The notes under the pieces were generated by a model that had not been told where the DNA came from, did no database searches, and saw only the letters and a list, made by a program, of their open reading frames with translations. Shown one piece after another: positions 16,894 to 26,445 of a stretch of 64,000 nucleotides of DNA (positions are counted from its first letter, which is position 1; the number at the start of each line of letters is the position of its first letter). The DNA lies in contig JAQYVO010000225.1 of assembly GCA_030145425.1 (NCBI GenBank), positions 1 through 64,000 of the forward strand, read 5' to 3'. The translations under genes and the position numbers were made by a program. This stretch comes from Chromatiales bacterium (lineage in GTDB: Bacteria; Pseudomonadota; Gammaproteobacteria; Chromatiales; Chromatiaceae).

Positions 16894-17142
16894 ATGAACC
16901 AGACGGCCGAGACCACCGAACCTTCCCATGAAATTGATCTGTCAGGGCTGACCTGCCCGCTACCCATATTAAAGACCAAGGCAGCGCTGGCCAGGCTTGG
17001 TAGTGGAGAACTGCTGAAGGTGATCATCACCAATCCGGATTCTGTGCGGGAATTCGGTGTACTCTGTAAAACCCCCGGTGTCGAACTGGAGTCATTCCAG
17101 GAAACCGGAGCAAGTTGGATATACCAAATTAGAAAACTGTGA
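16894..17142 (+). CDS. tusA: TusA-type sulfur carrier protein (copy 1)
   Basis: An 82-residue TusA/SirA family sulfurtransferase that carries persulfide sulfur on a single cysteine. The signature DLSGLTCPLPILKTK places the active Cys at residue 21 in the CPxP motif. GELLKVIITNPDSVREFGVLC is the conserved second half. The start at 16894 is chosen for the CGGAG located eight bases upstream; an earlier start at 16843 would add unrelated residues. It is not in a sulfur operon; it may serve tRNA thiolation, molybdopterin synthesis or sulfur oxidation. A second copy lies at 28414. Confidence 0.92.
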   Translation: MNQTAETTEPSHEIDLSGLTCPLPILKTKAALARLGSGELLKVIITNPDSVREFGVLCKTPGVELESFQETGASWIYQIRKL

Positions 17143-17184
17143 TAACAGGCTCTTTTTTGGAATATCCCGCCCGGTGAGCGGTAA

Positions 17185-17213
17185 TTGCATCTGCCATTTC
17201 GATGCGCTATTAT
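17185..17213 (+). promoter_or_regulatory. Sigma-70 type promoter of the ncRNA candidate
   Basis: TTGCAT (17185-17190), a 17-base spacer, then TATTAT (17208-17213). Both hexamers are close to consensus and the spacing is optimal. The expected transcription start is near 17219-17221, at the first base of a predicted stem. Confidence 0.7.
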
Positions 17214-17218
17214 TCGGT

Positions 17219-17379
17219 GCCGATTTGGGAGGGTAGTGAACCGCGCGGGTTCTGCAGGCGGAATCCTGGAGACGAACGGGCTATACCTAAACGAAGCGGT
17301 GTCGGTACGGGCGGATTAAAGCGAAGGGGTGGAAGCCCCAGAGATCATTCGAGGCAGGCCCCGTCAGCGGGGTTTTTTT
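17219..17379 (+). ncRNA. Structured small RNA candidate, about 160 nt
   Basis: A stretch with its own promoter and Rho-independent terminator and no coding frame. Predicted elements are a long-range stem (GTGCCGA near 17218-17224 with TCGGTAC near 17302-17308), a hairpin GAACC-GCGC-GGTTC at 17238-17251, and a hairpin GGGG-TGGAAG-CCCC at 17326-17339. GGA occurs five times, twice within loops (the GGGG/CCCC hairpin and AGG-CGGAAT-CCT), which is suggestive of CsrA/RsmA binding. It does not match tRNA, tmRNA, 6S, SRP or RNase P RNA as far as I can tell. The position upstream of rimP is where many relatives carry a tRNA gene. Confidence 0.55.
17357..17379 (+). terminator. Rho-independent terminator of the ncRNA candidate
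   Basis: Stem CCCCG/CGGGG (17359-17363 and 17368-17372) with a TCAG loop, followed by seven T residues. Confidence 0.85.
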
Positions 17380-17417
17380 ATGGGTGGCCCGTAGCGCCGG
17401 GTACGCGCGGATTGTTG

Positions 17418-17471
17418 ACACCTGAAATTGGTTCAGGTGTTATGTGGAAGTGGGCCTTTGGCCCATTTTTT
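17418..17471 (+). terminator. Two further hairpins, the second a terminator
   Basis: A 9-bp stem ACACCTGAA/TTCAGGTGT (17418-17440) without a T-run, then TGGGCC-TTT-GGCCCA (17451-17465) followed by six T residues, a standard terminator. With the one at 17357 this isolates the rimP operon from upstream transcription. Confidence 0.75.
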
Positions 17472-17485
17472 GTTTGTGGTTACCA

Positions 17486-17501
17486 GTGTTGACAGGCCCT
17501 A
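17486..17501 (+). repeat. GTTAAC-type 16-bp repeat before rimP
   Basis: GTGTTGACAGGCCCTA, one mismatch from the copies at 22800 (reverse orientation) and 49837. It ends three bases before the rimP ATG. Its AGG is the only Shine-Dalgarno-like triplet close to the start. Confidence 0.7.
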
Positions 17502-17504
17502 GAC

Positions 17505-17963
17505 ATGACACAGGCCCCCGAGGACCTTAGAAGTCTTGTTTGCAAGACGGTGGAAGGGATGGGCTACGAGTTGGTCGGCGTCGAGTATCAGGGGCGCGGC
17601 GGTTCAGGCGCGCTGTTGAGGGTTTACATCGACAGCGTCGACGGAATCGTGGTGGATGACTGCGTTAGCGTAAGTCATCAGCTCAGTGGTGTTCTCGATG
17701 TGGAGGATCCCATCAAGGGGGAATACGACCTGGAGATATCCTCCCCCGGGCTGGACCGACCCCTGTTTTCCAGGGAGCAGTATGAAAAGTTCGCAGGTAG
17801 CCGTGTCACGGTTAAGCTGCGGATCAAGCAGGACGGCAGGCGTCGTTTCGAAGGCATTCTGAAGGGTGTTGACAACGACGATGTGCTGGTGGAAGGGGAA
17901 GACGGGCTATTCAGATTGCCGTTGAGCGGGATAGAGAAAGCACGGGTGATACCGGAATTCTGA
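17505..17963 (+). CDS. rimP: Ribosome maturation factor RimP
   Basis: A 152-residue cytosolic factor needed for 30S subunit maturation. It has the N-terminal VEGMGYELVGVEYQGRGGS motif, the LRVYIDSVDGI strand, the DEP-like region LDVEDPIKGEYDLEISSPGLDRPLF and a C-terminal SH3-like domain. First gene of the rimP-nusA-infB operon, 15 bases before nusA. The start ATG at 17505 sits just after a dispersed 16-bp repeat. Confidence 0.95.
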   Translation: MTQAPEDLRSLVCKTVEGMGYELVGVEYQGRGGSGALLRVYIDSVDGIVVDDCVSVSHQLSGVLDVEDPIKGEYDLEISSPGLDRPLFSREQYEKFAGSRVTVKLRIKQDGRRRFEGILKGVDNDDVLVEGEDGLFRLPLSGIEKARVIPEF

Positions 17964-17978
17964 TTGGGTTGAAAGACG

Positions 17979-19484
17979 ATGACTAAAGAAATATTGCTGG
18001 TCGTAGATGTCGTATCCAACGAGAAGGACGTCGACAAAGATACTATTTTCGAAGCCATTGAAGCGGCCCTGGCATCGGCAACCCGCAAGAAACATGGTGG
18101 TGAGATGGATGTCAGGGTGACGATAGACAGAGAGACTGGCGATTATGTCAGTGTCCGGCGCTGGGAGGTCATCGAAGAGCCGGACGAGGAAGAGGGCTTC
18201 CAGCCCGAAAGGCAGATCATGCTGGAGGATGCACAAAAGCAGGATGCTGCGCTGAATACCGGGGATTTCATAGAGGAACCCATGGATTCCATAGCCTTCG
18301 GCCGGATAGCCGCCCAGACCGCCAAACAGGTCATAGTGCAGAAGGTCAGGCAGGCCGAACGCGCCAAGATCGTGGAGGCCTATACGGAGCGCGTGGGCGA
18401 GCTGGTGACCGGGGTGGTGAAGCGGGTCGAGCGCGGCAACGTGATTCTCGACTTGGGCGGAAATGCCGAATCCATCATACTCCGGGAGGAAATGATCAAT
18501 AGGGAATCGGTTCGCAACGGCGACCGGATTCGCGGGCTGCTCTACGATGTTCGCCCCGAGCCCCGTGGCCCCCAGCTTTTTGTCAGCCGCGCGCGGCCGG
18601 AGCTTCTGATCGAACTGTTCAAGCTGGAGGTGCCCGAGGTGAGCGAGGGGCTGATCGAAATCATGGGCGCAGCACGTGACCCGGGGCTTCGGGCCAAGAT
18701 CGCCGTACGCAGCAATGACCAGCGGATCGATCCAGTGGGAGCCTGCGTGGGCATGCGCGGGTCACGGGTTCAGGCGGTATCCAACGAACTCAACGGTGAG
18801 AGGGTGGACATCATTCTCTGGAATAATACGTCTGCCCAGTTCGTGATCAACGCCATGTCACCCGCCGACGTCGTTTCCATCATCGTGGACGAGGAGAGCG
18901 AAAGCATGACCGTCGCGGTGACCGAGGAAAATCTCTCACAGGCAATCGGTCGTGGCGGGCAAAACGTGCGCCTGGCCAGTGAGTTGACCGGCTGGGAACT
19001 CAATGTCATGAACGAGGAGGATGCGTCCGCCCAGAGCGAGGCCGAATCCCATAGCCTGGTCGAGAAATTCATGGCCCACTTGGATGTGGACGAAGAGGTG
19101 GCATCCATCCTGGTGCAGGAGGGATTTTCGACCCTGGACGAGGTTGCCTATGTTCCAATCAGCGAAATGCTGGATATCGAAGAGTTCGATGCGGAAATCG
19201 TGGATGATTTGCGCAGCAGGGCAAAGGAAGTACTGCTGACCCGGGCCATCGCCACGGAAGAGGCACTCTCGGACGAAAAACCCGCCGATGATCTGACCAG
19301 TATGGAAGGTATGGATGAAAGTATCGCCCGACAGCTTGCCAGTCGCGGCGTGATTACCATGGAGGGTCTGGCGGAGCTGGCCGTGGATGAACTCATGGAG
19401 CTCGAGGATATGGATGAGGAGCGGGCAGGGCAGCTGATCATGACAGCGCGCGCCCCGTGGTTTGTGGACGAACAGCAGGGTTAG
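17979..19484 (+). CDS. nusA: Transcription termination/antitermination factor NusA
   Basis: A 501-residue RNA polymerase-associated protein. Order: N-terminal polymerase-binding domain (1-125, with ALASATRKK), S1 domain (about 135-200, [21 protein letters not shown]), two KH domains (about 200-345, including [14 protein letters not shown] and [17 protein letters not shown]) and two acidic C-terminal repeats (about 360-500, containing LVEEGF-type [15 protein letters not shown] and [14 protein letters not shown]). This two-repeat form is typical of gammaproteobacteria. Confidence 0.97.
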   Translation: MTKEILLVVDVVSNEKDVDKDTIFEAIEAALASATRKKHGGEMDVRVTIDRETGDYVSVRRWEVIEEPDEEEGFQPERQIMLEDAQKQDAALNTGDFIEEPMDSIAFGRIAAQTAKQVIVQKVRQAERAKIVEAYTERVGELVTGVVKRVERGNVILDLGGNAESIILREEMINRESVRNGDRIRGLLYDVRPEPRGPQLFVSRARPELLIELFKLEVPEVSEGLIEIMGAARDPGLRAKIAVRSNDQRIDPVGACVGMRGSRVQAVSNELNGERVDIILWNNTSAQFVINAMSPADVVSIIVDEESESMTVAVTEENLSQAIGRGGQNVRLASELTGWELNVMNEEDASAQSEAESHSLVEKFMAHLDVDEEVASILVQEGFSTLDEVAYVPISEMLDIEEFDAEIVDDLRSRAKEVLLTRAIATEEALSDEKPADDLTSMEGMDESIARQLASRGVITMEGLAELAVDELMELEDMDEERAGQLIMTARAPWFVDEQQG

Positions 19485-19506
19485 GCCGTCGAGAGGTCCC
19501 ATCAGA

Positions 19507-22107
19507 ATGAGTGACGTAACAGTAAAACAGTTTGCCGGTGACGTGGGAATACCGACCGATCTTCTGCTCACGCAGCTGGTCAAGGCGGGGTTGCCCAAGG
19601 CCGGCGAGGAAGATGTTATCAGCGAGGAGGAGAAGCGCCAGTTGCTGATCCACCTGCGTGAGAAGCACGGCAAGACGGCCGACCCAAACGGGGGTCCGAA
19701 AAAGATCACCCTGAAGCGCAAGACGGTCAGCGAGCTTCGCCAGCCGGGGTCCGGCTCCCGTGCACCGACCCGGGGAGCGGCATTGCGAACCGGCAAGACA
19801 GTGAGCGTCGAGGTGCGGCGCAAGCGCACTTATGTCAAACGCAGTCTGATTGTGGAAGACGAAATGCAGCTGCAGGAGGCCGAGGTCGCGCGGAAGGCGC
19901 TGGAGGACCAGGCGGATCAGAAACGGGACATCGAAGCCGAAGTCGACGCAAGACATGCCGCGGAAAAGGCGCGCCGGGATGCCGAGGGCGAATCCCAGCG
20001 CCTGGTCAGGGAAGAGGAGGAGCTCAAGCTCCAGGAAGAAGAGAAGCAGCGTCTCGAGGAAGAGGAGAGCAAGAAGCAGGAAGCGGAAGCAGCGGCCAAA
20101 CAGGAACAGGAGCTTTTTCTTCAGAAACAGGCGGCTCAACAGGCGCAATTGGTTGCCGAGGAAAAGACCGGTAGAAAGGCCGTTCATCGCAAGGAGGAGG
20201 ACAAGTCCAAGAGTGGCCGCGAGCGCAAAGAACTGCATGTGGCGGCCGGGAAGCGCGGCAGGCGCAAACCCAAGCAGCCTCCGAGGCGGCGCAGCGCGGC
20301 ACGCCAGGGCGATGCGCAGCACGGATTCGTGAAACCCACTGCGCCGGTAGTGCACGAGGTTGAGGTTCCCGAGACCATCTCCGTTGGAGACCTGGCCCAG
20401 AAGATGTCGATCAAGGCCGCGGAAGTCATCCGGGAGCTGATGAAGATGGGGATGATGGTCACCATTAATCAGGTTCTGGATCGGGACACCGCGTTTCTGG
20501 TGGTCGAGGAACTTGGGCACGCGCCGGTGGAGCAGAAGCAGGCGGACGTGGAATCCGAGGTGATGAGTACCTTGGCGCAGGAGCTGCAGGGGGAGAAAAA
20601 ACCCCGCGCCCCCGTTGTCACCATTATGGGCCACGTGGATCACGGCAAAACTTCCCTGCTCGATCATATTCGGAGGACCCGGGTTGCGGAAGGAGAGGCC
20701 GGCGGCATCACCCAGCATATAGGTGCCTATCACGTGGAGACCGGGAAGGGGATGATCTCCTTCCTCGATACGCCGGGCCATGCGGCTTTTTCCGCCATGC
20801 GTGCCCGCGGCGCCAAGGCGACCGATATCGTGATCCTGGTGGTAGCGGCCGACGATGGTGTCAAACCTCAGACCATAGAGGCGATACAGCACTCCAAGGC
20901 GGCCGAGGTGCCGATCATCGTCGCCGTCAACAAGACCGACAAACCCGAGGCCAACACGGACCGGGTGATGCAGGAACTTTCCCAGCAGGAGGTCGTGCCG
21001 GAGGAATGGGGTGGTGACACAATATTCGTCAAGGTGTCGGCCAAGACCGGCGACGGTATCGACAACCTGCTCGATACCATCCTGCTCCAGGCCGAGTTGC
21101 TCGAACTGGAGGCGGTGGAGGAGGGGCCTGCGAGGGGCATTGTCGTGGAATCCACCCTGGACAAGGGTCGGGGGCCGGTGGCGACGGTGCTGGTACAGTC
21201 AGGTACCTTGAAACAGGGCGACATGCTGGTCAGCGGCCAGGAGCTCGGCAGAGTGCGGGCGATGTTCGACGAGAACCGCAATCAGGTGACGAGTGCCGGA
21301 CCTTCGATCCCGGTCGAGGTATTGGGCCTGTCTGGCGTACCCAATGCAGGTGACGATGCGATAGCGGTGGCTGACGAGCGCAAGGCCCGTGAGCTGGCGT
21401 TGGAGCGCCAGATAAAGAGCCGTGACAGCCGACTCGCGGCCCAGAAGGCTGCGAAGCTCGATGAGTTCTTCTCCAAGATGACGGAGGGGGAGACCAGTCA
21501 GATCAACCTGATCGTCAAGGCCGACGTACAGGGCAGCGTGGAGGCACTGAGGGATTCGCTGACCAAGCTCTCGAATGATGAGGTGAGCGTCAAGGTGGTG
21601 GCATCGGCGGTGGGCGGTATCAACGAGTCGGATGTCAATCTGGCGCAGGCTGCCAGTGCATTCATCATTGGCTTCAACGTACGGGCCGATGCATCCGCGA
21701 GAAGAATCGCGGAAGATCAGGGTGTCGATCTTCGCTATTACAGCATCATCTACGAAGTGTTGGATGATGTTAAGCGTGCCCTATCCGGCATGCTCTCTCC
21801 GGAAATCCGGGAGGAGATCGTTGGAATGGCCGAAGTCCGCGACGTGTTCCGGTCCTCCAGGCTCGGTGCCATCGCCGGCTGTATGGTGCAGGAGGGTGCG
21901 GTAAAGCGTAATTCACCGATCCGCGTGCTGAGGGACAATGTGGTGATTTACGAAGGAGCACTGGAATCACTGCGCCGCCACAAGGATGACGTCAGCGAGG
22001 TCAAGGCAGGCACAGAATGCGGTATCGGCGTCAAGAACTACAATGACGTAAAGGTCGGGGATCATATCGAGGTCTTCGAACGCACCGAGATCGCGCGCGA
22101 ACTCTAA
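19507..22107 (+). CDS. infB: Translation initiation factor IF-2
   Basis: An 866-residue GTPase that places initiator tRNA on the ribosome. It has an N-terminal IF2-N domain ([19 protein letters not shown]), a long charged linker rich in E, K, Q and R (about residues 115-280), a second IF2-N domain, and the G domain with [20 protein letters not shown] and NKTD. Domains II-IV follow to the C-terminus. The start at 19507 (MSDVTVKQF) is the family start; an open extension from 19462 is ignored. The last codon is followed directly by an inserted repeat element rather than by rbfA. Confidence 0.97.
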   Translation: MSDVTVKQFAGDVGIPTDLLLTQLVKAGLPKAGEEDVISEEEKRQLLIHLREKHGKTADPNGGPKKITLKRKTVSELRQPGSGSRAPTRGAALRTGKTVSVEVRRKRTYVKRSLIVEDEMQLQEAEVARKALEDQADQKRDIEAEVDARHAAEKARRDAEGESQRLVREEEELKLQEEEKQRLEEEESKKQEAEAAAKQEQELFLQKQAAQQAQLVAEEKTGRKAVHRKEEDKSKSGRERKELHVAAGKRGRRKPKQPPRRRSAARQGDAQHGFVKPTAPVVHEVEVPETISVGDLAQKMSIKAAEVIRELMKMGMMVTINQVLDRDTAFLVVEELGHAPVEQKQADVESEVMSTLAQELQGEKKPRAPVVTIMGHVDHGKTSLLDHIRRTRVAEGEAGGITQHIGAYHVETGKGMISFLDTPGHAAFSAMRARGAKATDIVILVVAADDGVKPQTIEAIQHSKAAEVPIIVAVNKTDKPEANTDRVMQELSQQEVVPEEWGGDTIFVKVSAKTGDGIDNLLDTILLQAELLELEAVEEGPARGIVVESTLDKGRGPVATVLVQSGTLKQGDMLVSGQELGRVRAMFDENRNQVTSAGPSIPVEVLGLSGVPNAGDDAIAVADERKARELALERQIKSRDSRLAAQKAAKLDEFFSKMTEGETSQINLIVKADVQGSVEALRDSLTKLSNDEVSVKVVASAVGGINESDVNLAQAASAFIIGFNVRADASARRIAEDQGVDLRYYSIIYEVLDDVKRALSGMLSPEIREEIVGMAEVRDVFRSSRLGAIAGCMVQEGAVKRNSPIRVLRDNVVIYEGALESLRRHKDDVSEVKAGTECGIGVKNYNDVKVGDHIEVFERTEIAREL

Positions 22108-22111
22108 TCTA

Positions 22112-22423
22112 GTGTACCCCGCCGCCAGTCCTGTAACATTCAGAGCGCGCCTCTGTCGTCAGTGCAAGGCGCGGTCCGCAGTAAATGGCTCGCCCTTTAC
22201 AAGGAGCGCAACGCTGCAATGGCGGCAGAGGCGCGCTCCCTTCGGGCGAGTCAGGAAGCGGTCATCCGCTGCGTTATGCCTCTCGGCAATTGCTCCATGC
22301 ATTGCTCTACCTCCTGCATCCATGCAGTCGTTGGAAAGGGCTGGGCCATTCCCTGCGAGGCAGGCCTTGCGGCTAACCGCTTCCTGGCTCGCTGAACGTT
22401 GCAGGATTGGCGGCGGGGTACAC
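22112..22423. mobile_element. MITE-like element between infB and rbfA
   Basis: A 312-bp non-coding segment with terminal inverted repeats of about 30 bp: GTGTACCCCGCCGCCAGTCC at the left end and its near-exact reverse complement ending at 22423. Nested inside is GAGCGCGCCTCTG (22143-22155) with its complement CAGAGGCGCGCTC (22228-22240) and GGAAGCGGT (22254) with ACCGCTTCC (about 22375-22383). No transposase frame is present; short open frames inside are unlike proteins. The right end lies 4 bases before the rbfA ATG, so the element supplies the rbfA leader. Confidence 0.75.
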
Positions 22424-22427
22424 CAGT

Positions 22428-22799
22428 ATGGCGCGTGAATTCAGCAGGACCGACCGGGTCGGTTCCCAGCTTCAGCGTGAACTCGCGTCTATCATCAGAA
22501 ACGAACTGGATGATCGGCGGCTCGGTATGTTGACCATTCAAGAGGTCCGCGTATCCAGGGATTTTTCTCACGCGAAAGTCTATTACACCTCCCTCGGAAG
22601 CAGCCTGGAACCGGTGGAACTCACGCGTATTCTCAAAGAGGCAGCACCTTTTCTCAGGCACGAATTGGGACGGAAGGTGAATTTGCGCACGACGCCTGAG
22701 CTGCGTTTTGTTCATGACGAATCGGTAGAACGCGGTGAAAAGCTCTCATCATTGATCGACGCGGCGGTTAAATCAGATGCTGCCAAACACGGCAAGTGA
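22428..22799 (+). CDS. rbfA: Ribosome-binding factor A
   Basis: A 123-residue 30S maturation and cold-adaptation factor. It shows the KH-like fold motifs TDRVGSQLQRELASIIRNEL, LTIQEVRVSRDFSHAKVYYT and LRTTPELRFVHDES. The start is ATG at 22428, immediately after the terminal repeat of the MITE-like element; the nearest purine-rich stretch is GGCGGGG inside the terminal repeat about 11 bases upstream, so translation initiation may use the element's own sequence or depend on coupling to infB. Confidence 0.95.
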   Translation: MAREFSRTDRVGSQLQRELASIIRNELDDRRLGMLTIQEVRVSRDFSHAKVYYTSLGSSLEPVELTRILKEAAPFLRHELGRKVNLRTTPELRFVHDESVERGEKLSSLIDAAVKSDAAKHGK

Positions 22800-22815
22800 T
22801 AGGGCCTGTTAACAC
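22800..22815 (-). repeat. GTTAAC-type 16-bp repeat between rbfA and truB
   Basis: TAGGGCCTGTTAACAC, the exact reverse complement of the copy before motD (49837). It starts at the first base after the rbfA stop and lies 17 bases before the truB ATG. Confidence 0.75.
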
Positions 22816-22832
22816 TATGTGGGTACGTTGAT

Positions 22833-23741
22833 ATGGGCCGAAGGGGTAGGAAGGGGCGTAACGTACGCGGTGTTCTGCTGTTGGACAAGCCGAAGGGAGA
22901 CACCTCCAACGGTGCTCTGCAGCGGGTAAAGCGTATCTACAATGCTCAGAAGGCAGGACATACCGGCAGTCTTGATCCCCTTGCCACGGGCCTCCTGCCG
23001 ATTTGCTTCGGCGGCGCCACCAAACTCTCCGCATTTCTCCTGGACGCCGATAAAAGCTACTGGGTTCAGGTCAGGCTGGGTGCTACCACCACCACCGGAG
23101 ATACCGAGGGCGAGGTGGTGGAGACAGCCCCCACCGATCACATTACGGAGGCCGATGCCATGAAGGCCCTGGAAGGGTTCCGGGGCGAGATTCAGCAGAT
23201 TCCTCCCATGTATTCCGCGCTCAAGCACAAGGGCGAGAGGCTCTACAAGCTGGCAAGGGAAGGCAAGGAAGTCGAGCGGGAGCCACGCACCATTAATATT
23301 TATGAACTGCATCTGCAATCCTTCGAGCTCCCCAGCCTGGAACTGGAAGTGCGTTGCAGCAAGGGCACCTATGTCCGCACCCTGGCGGAAGATATTGGTG
23401 GGGTGCTGGGATGCGGCGCTCATGTGACAAATCTGCGGCGTACCGGTGCAGGTCCCTACGACGCGGACAACAGCATCACCATGGAACAGCTCGAAACAGC
23501 CGCCCAGGAAGGGTACCAGGCGCTGGACGATCTGCTGGTGGCGGCGGAGACTGCGCTGGCCGACCGGCCGACGGTAACGCTCAACCCCGACAGCACTTTT
23601 TATGTCAAACAGGGGCAGCCCGTGCTGGTTCCGAATGCGCCAACCGAAGGGCAGGTCAGACTGTTCGACCCCAACGGCCTGTTCATCGGCGTGGGCGAGA
23701 TCCTGGACGACGGGCGGGTGGCCCCGAAGCGATTGATATGA
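22833..23741 (+). CDS. truB: tRNA pseudouridine(55) synthase
   Basis: A 302-residue enzyme that makes pseudouridine 55 in the T-loop of tRNAs. The catalytic motif AGHTGSLDPLATGLLP has the nucleophilic Asp at residue 48. Also visible are LLLDKPKGDTSN, QIPPMYSALKHKGERLYKLAREG and SKGTYVRTLAEDIG. A PUA-like C-terminal segment with NAPTEGQVRLFDPNGLFIGVGE completes the usual length. Confidence 0.96.
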   Translation: MGRRGRKGRNVRGVLLLDKPKGDTSNGALQRVKRIYNAQKAGHTGSLDPLATGLLPICFGGATKLSAFLLDADKSYWVQVRLGATTTTGDTEGEVVETAPTDHITEADAMKALEGFRGEIQQIPPMYSALKHKGERLYKLAREGKEVEREPRTINIYELHLQSFELPSLELEVRCSKGTYVRTLAEDIGGVLGCGAHVTNLRRTGAGPYDADNSITMEQLETAAQEGYQALDDLLVAAETALADRPTVTLNPDSTFYVKQGQPVLVPNAPTEGQVRLFDPNGLFIGVGEILDDGRVAPKRLI

Positions 23742-23922
23742 TGTAAGCATGTTTGCTTGCTAAAACAAAAGCCATCATAATTACCTGTTTTCCGGATCCC
23801 GGACGGCCTTGCCCGCTGTCCGGGTATCTCAGCTGCCTTCCCCAAGGGGTAAGGCAGAGCCCGTTCCTGAACTCATTGTCGGGGATCGGCTCCACCAATC
23901 CAATCAATGAGGAGACAAAAAA

Positions 23923-24192
23923 ATGGCAATGAATGCAGAGCAAAAGAGGGCCGTAGTCGAAGAATATGGCCGCGGCACCAACGATACCGGTTCACCGGAG
24001 GTGCAGGTTGCCCTCTTGACCACAAGAATCAACGAATTGACCGAGCATTTTGCTCAACACAAGCACGATCACCACTCCCGTCGGGGATTGGTGCGCATGG
24101 TGAACTCCCGCCGGAAGTTGCTCGACTATCTGAAGGAAAATGACGTAGAGCGTTATCGTGACCTGATCAAGAGACTTGGCCTGCGTCGCTAA
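23923..24192 (+). CDS. rpsO: 30S ribosomal protein S15
   Basis: An 89-residue primary 16S rRNA-binding protein. [44 protein letters not shown] and [13 protein letters not shown] are textbook S15. A strong ribosome-binding site (GAGGAGA) precedes the ATG. The 181-bp gap upstream of it contains a small AAGCA-TGT-TTGCTT hairpin just after truB and probably the rpsO promoter and autoregulatory leader; I could not define the operator. Confidence 0.97.
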   Translation: MAMNAEQKRAVVEEYGRGTNDTGSPEVQVALLTTRINELTEHFAQHKHDHHSRRGLVRMVNSRRKLLDYLKENDVERYRDLIKRLGLRR

Positions 24193-24218
24193 CCCAATCA
24201 CTGTTTGAGGAATCACAC

Positions 24219-26309
24219 GTGACCCCGATTAAGAAAGAATTTCAGTACGGCGACCACAAAGTCACCATAGAGACAGGCGAGATAGCCCGTCAGGCTGACG
24301 GTGCGATAATGATCGACATGGAAGGTACCGTGGTGCAGTGCACCGTGGTGGGCGCCGGTCCCATTCCAGGCAGGGATTTTTTCCCGATGACCGTCGATTA
24401 TCAGGAGAAGACCTACGCCGCAGGAAAGATCCCCGGCGGTTTTTTTCGCCGGGAAGGTCGTCCTGCCGAGAAGGAGATCCTGGTCTGCCGTCTCATAGAC
24501 CGGCCCGTTCGCCCGCTGTTTCCCAAGGGCTACAACAACGAAGTGCAGATCATCTGTACCGTGATGTCCCTGAACCCGGCGGTGGATCCGGAGATTCCAG
24601 CACTGCTGGGAACCTCAGCCGCATTGTCGATCTCAGGCCTCCCGTTCCAGGGGCCCATAGGTGCCGCGCGCGTCGGTTACAAGGACGGCGGTTATCTGCT
24701 CAATCCTCCCGGAACCGGTCTGAGTGAGACCACCGATCTGGATCTGGTGGTGGCCGGCACTGAAAAGGCCGTGCTGATGGTGGAGTCCGAGGCCGACCAG
24801 CTGTCCGAGGAGATCATGCTGGGTGCGGTGCTGTTCGGTCATGAGCAGATGCAGGTTGCGGTTACCGCGATCAAGGAGCTGGCGGCCCAGGTGGGTAAGG
24901 CGCAGATGATTTACACGCCGCCGGAGCCAGATAAGGAACTGGCCGATGCGGTGCAGTCGGCCGCCGGCGATGCGATCACCGCCGCTTACACTATTGCGGA
25001 CAAGATGGCACGCTATACCCGTGTCGACGAAGTGACCGCCGAAACCGTCGGAAAGCTCTGTGCGGGTGAACAGCCCCAGTGGGGCGAAGGCGAGGTGAAG
25101 GAGGCCCTCGGCAAGCTCAAGAAGAAGGTGGTGCGCAGCCGCATTCTCGCAGGCGAACCCCGTATAGACGGCCGAGATACCAAAACCGTCCGGCCCATCA
25201 CCGTTCGCACCGGCGTACTGCCCAGGACCCACGGTTCGGCCCTCTTCACGAGAGGGGAGACTCAGGCCCTGGTGGTGACGACCCTGGGTACAGAGCGGGA
25301 CTCCCAGATCATCGACGCCCTGGGGGGGACCTATCGGGAACCGTTCATGATGCATTACAACTTTCCGCCGTTCTGCGTGAACGAGACCGGCCGTGTCGGC
25401 AGCCCCAAACGTCGCGAGATCGGTCACGGCAGGTTGGCAAAGCGTGGTGTACTGGCCTGTATGCCGGAGCTGGACAGCTTCCCTTACTCCATCCGGGTGG
25501 TTTCCGAGATCACCGAGTCCAACGGGTCATCCTCAATGGCTTCGGTATGCGGAACCAGCCTCTCATTGATGGATGCCGGCGTGCCCGTCAAGACACCGGT
25601 TGCCGGTGTGGCGATGGGTCTGATCAAGGAAGGCGACGACTTCGCCGTGCTGACGGATATCCTGGGTGACGAGGATTATCTCGGCGACATGGATTTCAAA
25701 GTTGCGGGTACCGCCAACGGCGTCAATGCCCTGCAGATGGACATCAAGATCGACGGCATCACCCGGGAGATCATGGAGACCGCGCTGGAGCAGGCTAAAC
25801 ATGGCCGCATGTTCATTCTCGAGGAGATGAACAAGGCGATTGCCAAACCCAGGGAGGAGATGTCCGAACATGCCCCGCGCATTATTTCCTTCAAGATCGA
25901 TCCGGACAAGATCCGTGACGTTATCGGCAAGGGCGGTACCACGATCCGTTCCATAACCGAGGAGACCGGCGCCACGGTGGACGTGACCGACGACGGTATG
26001 ATCAAGATTTTCTCCGTCGACAAGGCGGCAGGCGAGAATGCCAAGAAACGTATCGAGCTGATTACCGCTGATGTGGAGGTGGGTACCATCTATGAGGGCA
26101 AGGTGGCCCGTCTGATGGACTTTGGGGCATTCGTGACCATTCTTCCCGGTCGCGACGGCCTGGTGCATATCTCCCAGATCTCAGAGGAGCGCGTCGAGAA
26201 GGTGAGCGACAAGCTTGCGGAAGGCGACATCATCAAGGTCAAGGTCCTGGAAGTTGACAGGCAGGGGCGGGTACGCCTCAGCATGAAGGCAGTGGGCGAG
26301 AACGACTGA
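24219..26309 (+). CDS. pnp: Polyribonucleotide nucleotidyltransferase (PNPase)
   Basis: A 696-residue phosphorolytic 3'-5' exoribonuclease of the degradosome. Two RNase PH-like domains: the first with [18 protein letters not shown], the second with [29 protein letters not shown] and the active-site Asp stretch [23 protein letters not shown] domain ([19 protein letters not shown]) and an S1 domain ([24 protein letters not shown]) end the protein. The start is GTG. Last gene of the rimP-pnp region; a strong terminator follows. Confidence 0.97.
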   Translation: MTPIKKEFQYGDHKVTIETGEIARQADGAIMIDMEGTVVQCTVVGAGPIPGRDFFPMTVDYQEKTYAAGKIPGGFFRREGRPAEKEILVCRLIDRPVRPLFPKGYNNEVQIICTVMSLNPAVDPEIPALLGTSAALSISGLPFQGPIGAARVGYKDGGYLLNPPGTGLSETTDLDLVVAGTEKAVLMVESEADQLSEEIMLGAVLFGHEQMQVAVTAIKELAAQVGKAQMIYTPPEPDKELADAVQSAAGDAITAAYTIADKMARYTRVDEVTAETVGKLCAGEQPQWGEGEVKEALGKLKKKVVRSRILAGEPRIDGRDTKTVRPITVRTGVLPRTHGSALFTRGETQALVVTTLGTERDSQIIDALGGTYREPFMMHYNFPPFCVNETGRVGSPKRREIGHGRLAKRGVLACMPELDSFPYSIRVVSEITESNGSSSMASVCGTSLSLMDAGVPVKTPVAGVAMGLIKEGDDFAVLTDILGDEDYLGDMDFKVAGTANGVNALQMDIKIDGITREIMETALEQAKHGRMFILEEMNKAIAKPREEMSEHAPRIISFKIDPDKIRDVIGKGGTTIRSITEETGATVDVTDDGMIKIFSVDKAAGENAKKRIELITADVEVGTIYEGKVARLMDFGAFVTILPGRDGLVHISQISEERVEKVSDKLAEGDIIKVKVLEVDRQGRVRLSMKAVGEND

Positions 26310-26337
26310 AGAATGTTACGATTTTAGACCGGCCGTG

Positions 26338-26372
26338 AGCCCGGTACCCTGTCCAGGGTACCGGGCTTTTTT
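26338..26372 (+). terminator. pnp terminator
   Basis: A 13-bp perfect stem AGCCCGGTACCCT/AGGGTACCGGGCT with a 4-base loop, followed by a T-run (26367-26372). Confidence 0.9.
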
Positions 26373-26393
26373 CTGACCGGCTTTGCGAGGCAT

Positions 26394-26445
26394 AGAGAGG
26401 GATTAGAGTAAGCGATCCTCCAGGAGAGTTTACTCTGACCCCTCT
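26394..26445. repeat. Imperfect inverted repeat downstream of cysG
   Basis: AGAGGGATTAGAGTAA is matched by TTACTCTGACCCCTCT (26430-26445), 13 of 16 positions pairing, with an 18-base loop. It abuts the cysG stop codon and might act as a structure at the mRNA end. There is no T-run on the minus strand. Confidence 0.5.

Noticed and set aside
17219-17379. tRNA, 6S RNA, SRP RNA or riboswitch
   Set aside because: No cloverleaf or CCA end, no GGAAGCAG SRP core and no 6S-like closing stem were found. The terminators separate it from rimP, which argues against a riboswitch. It is kept as an unclassified RNA.
19438-20892. A 484-codon open frame on the minus strand
   Set aside because: Antisense to infB. 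It is open because of the codon bias and the repetitive charged linker of IF-2.
22162-22395. Short open frames inside the element between infB and rbfA
   Set aside because: Several overlapping frames exist, none with a ribosome-binding site or protein-like composition. The segment is explained by nested inverted repeats.
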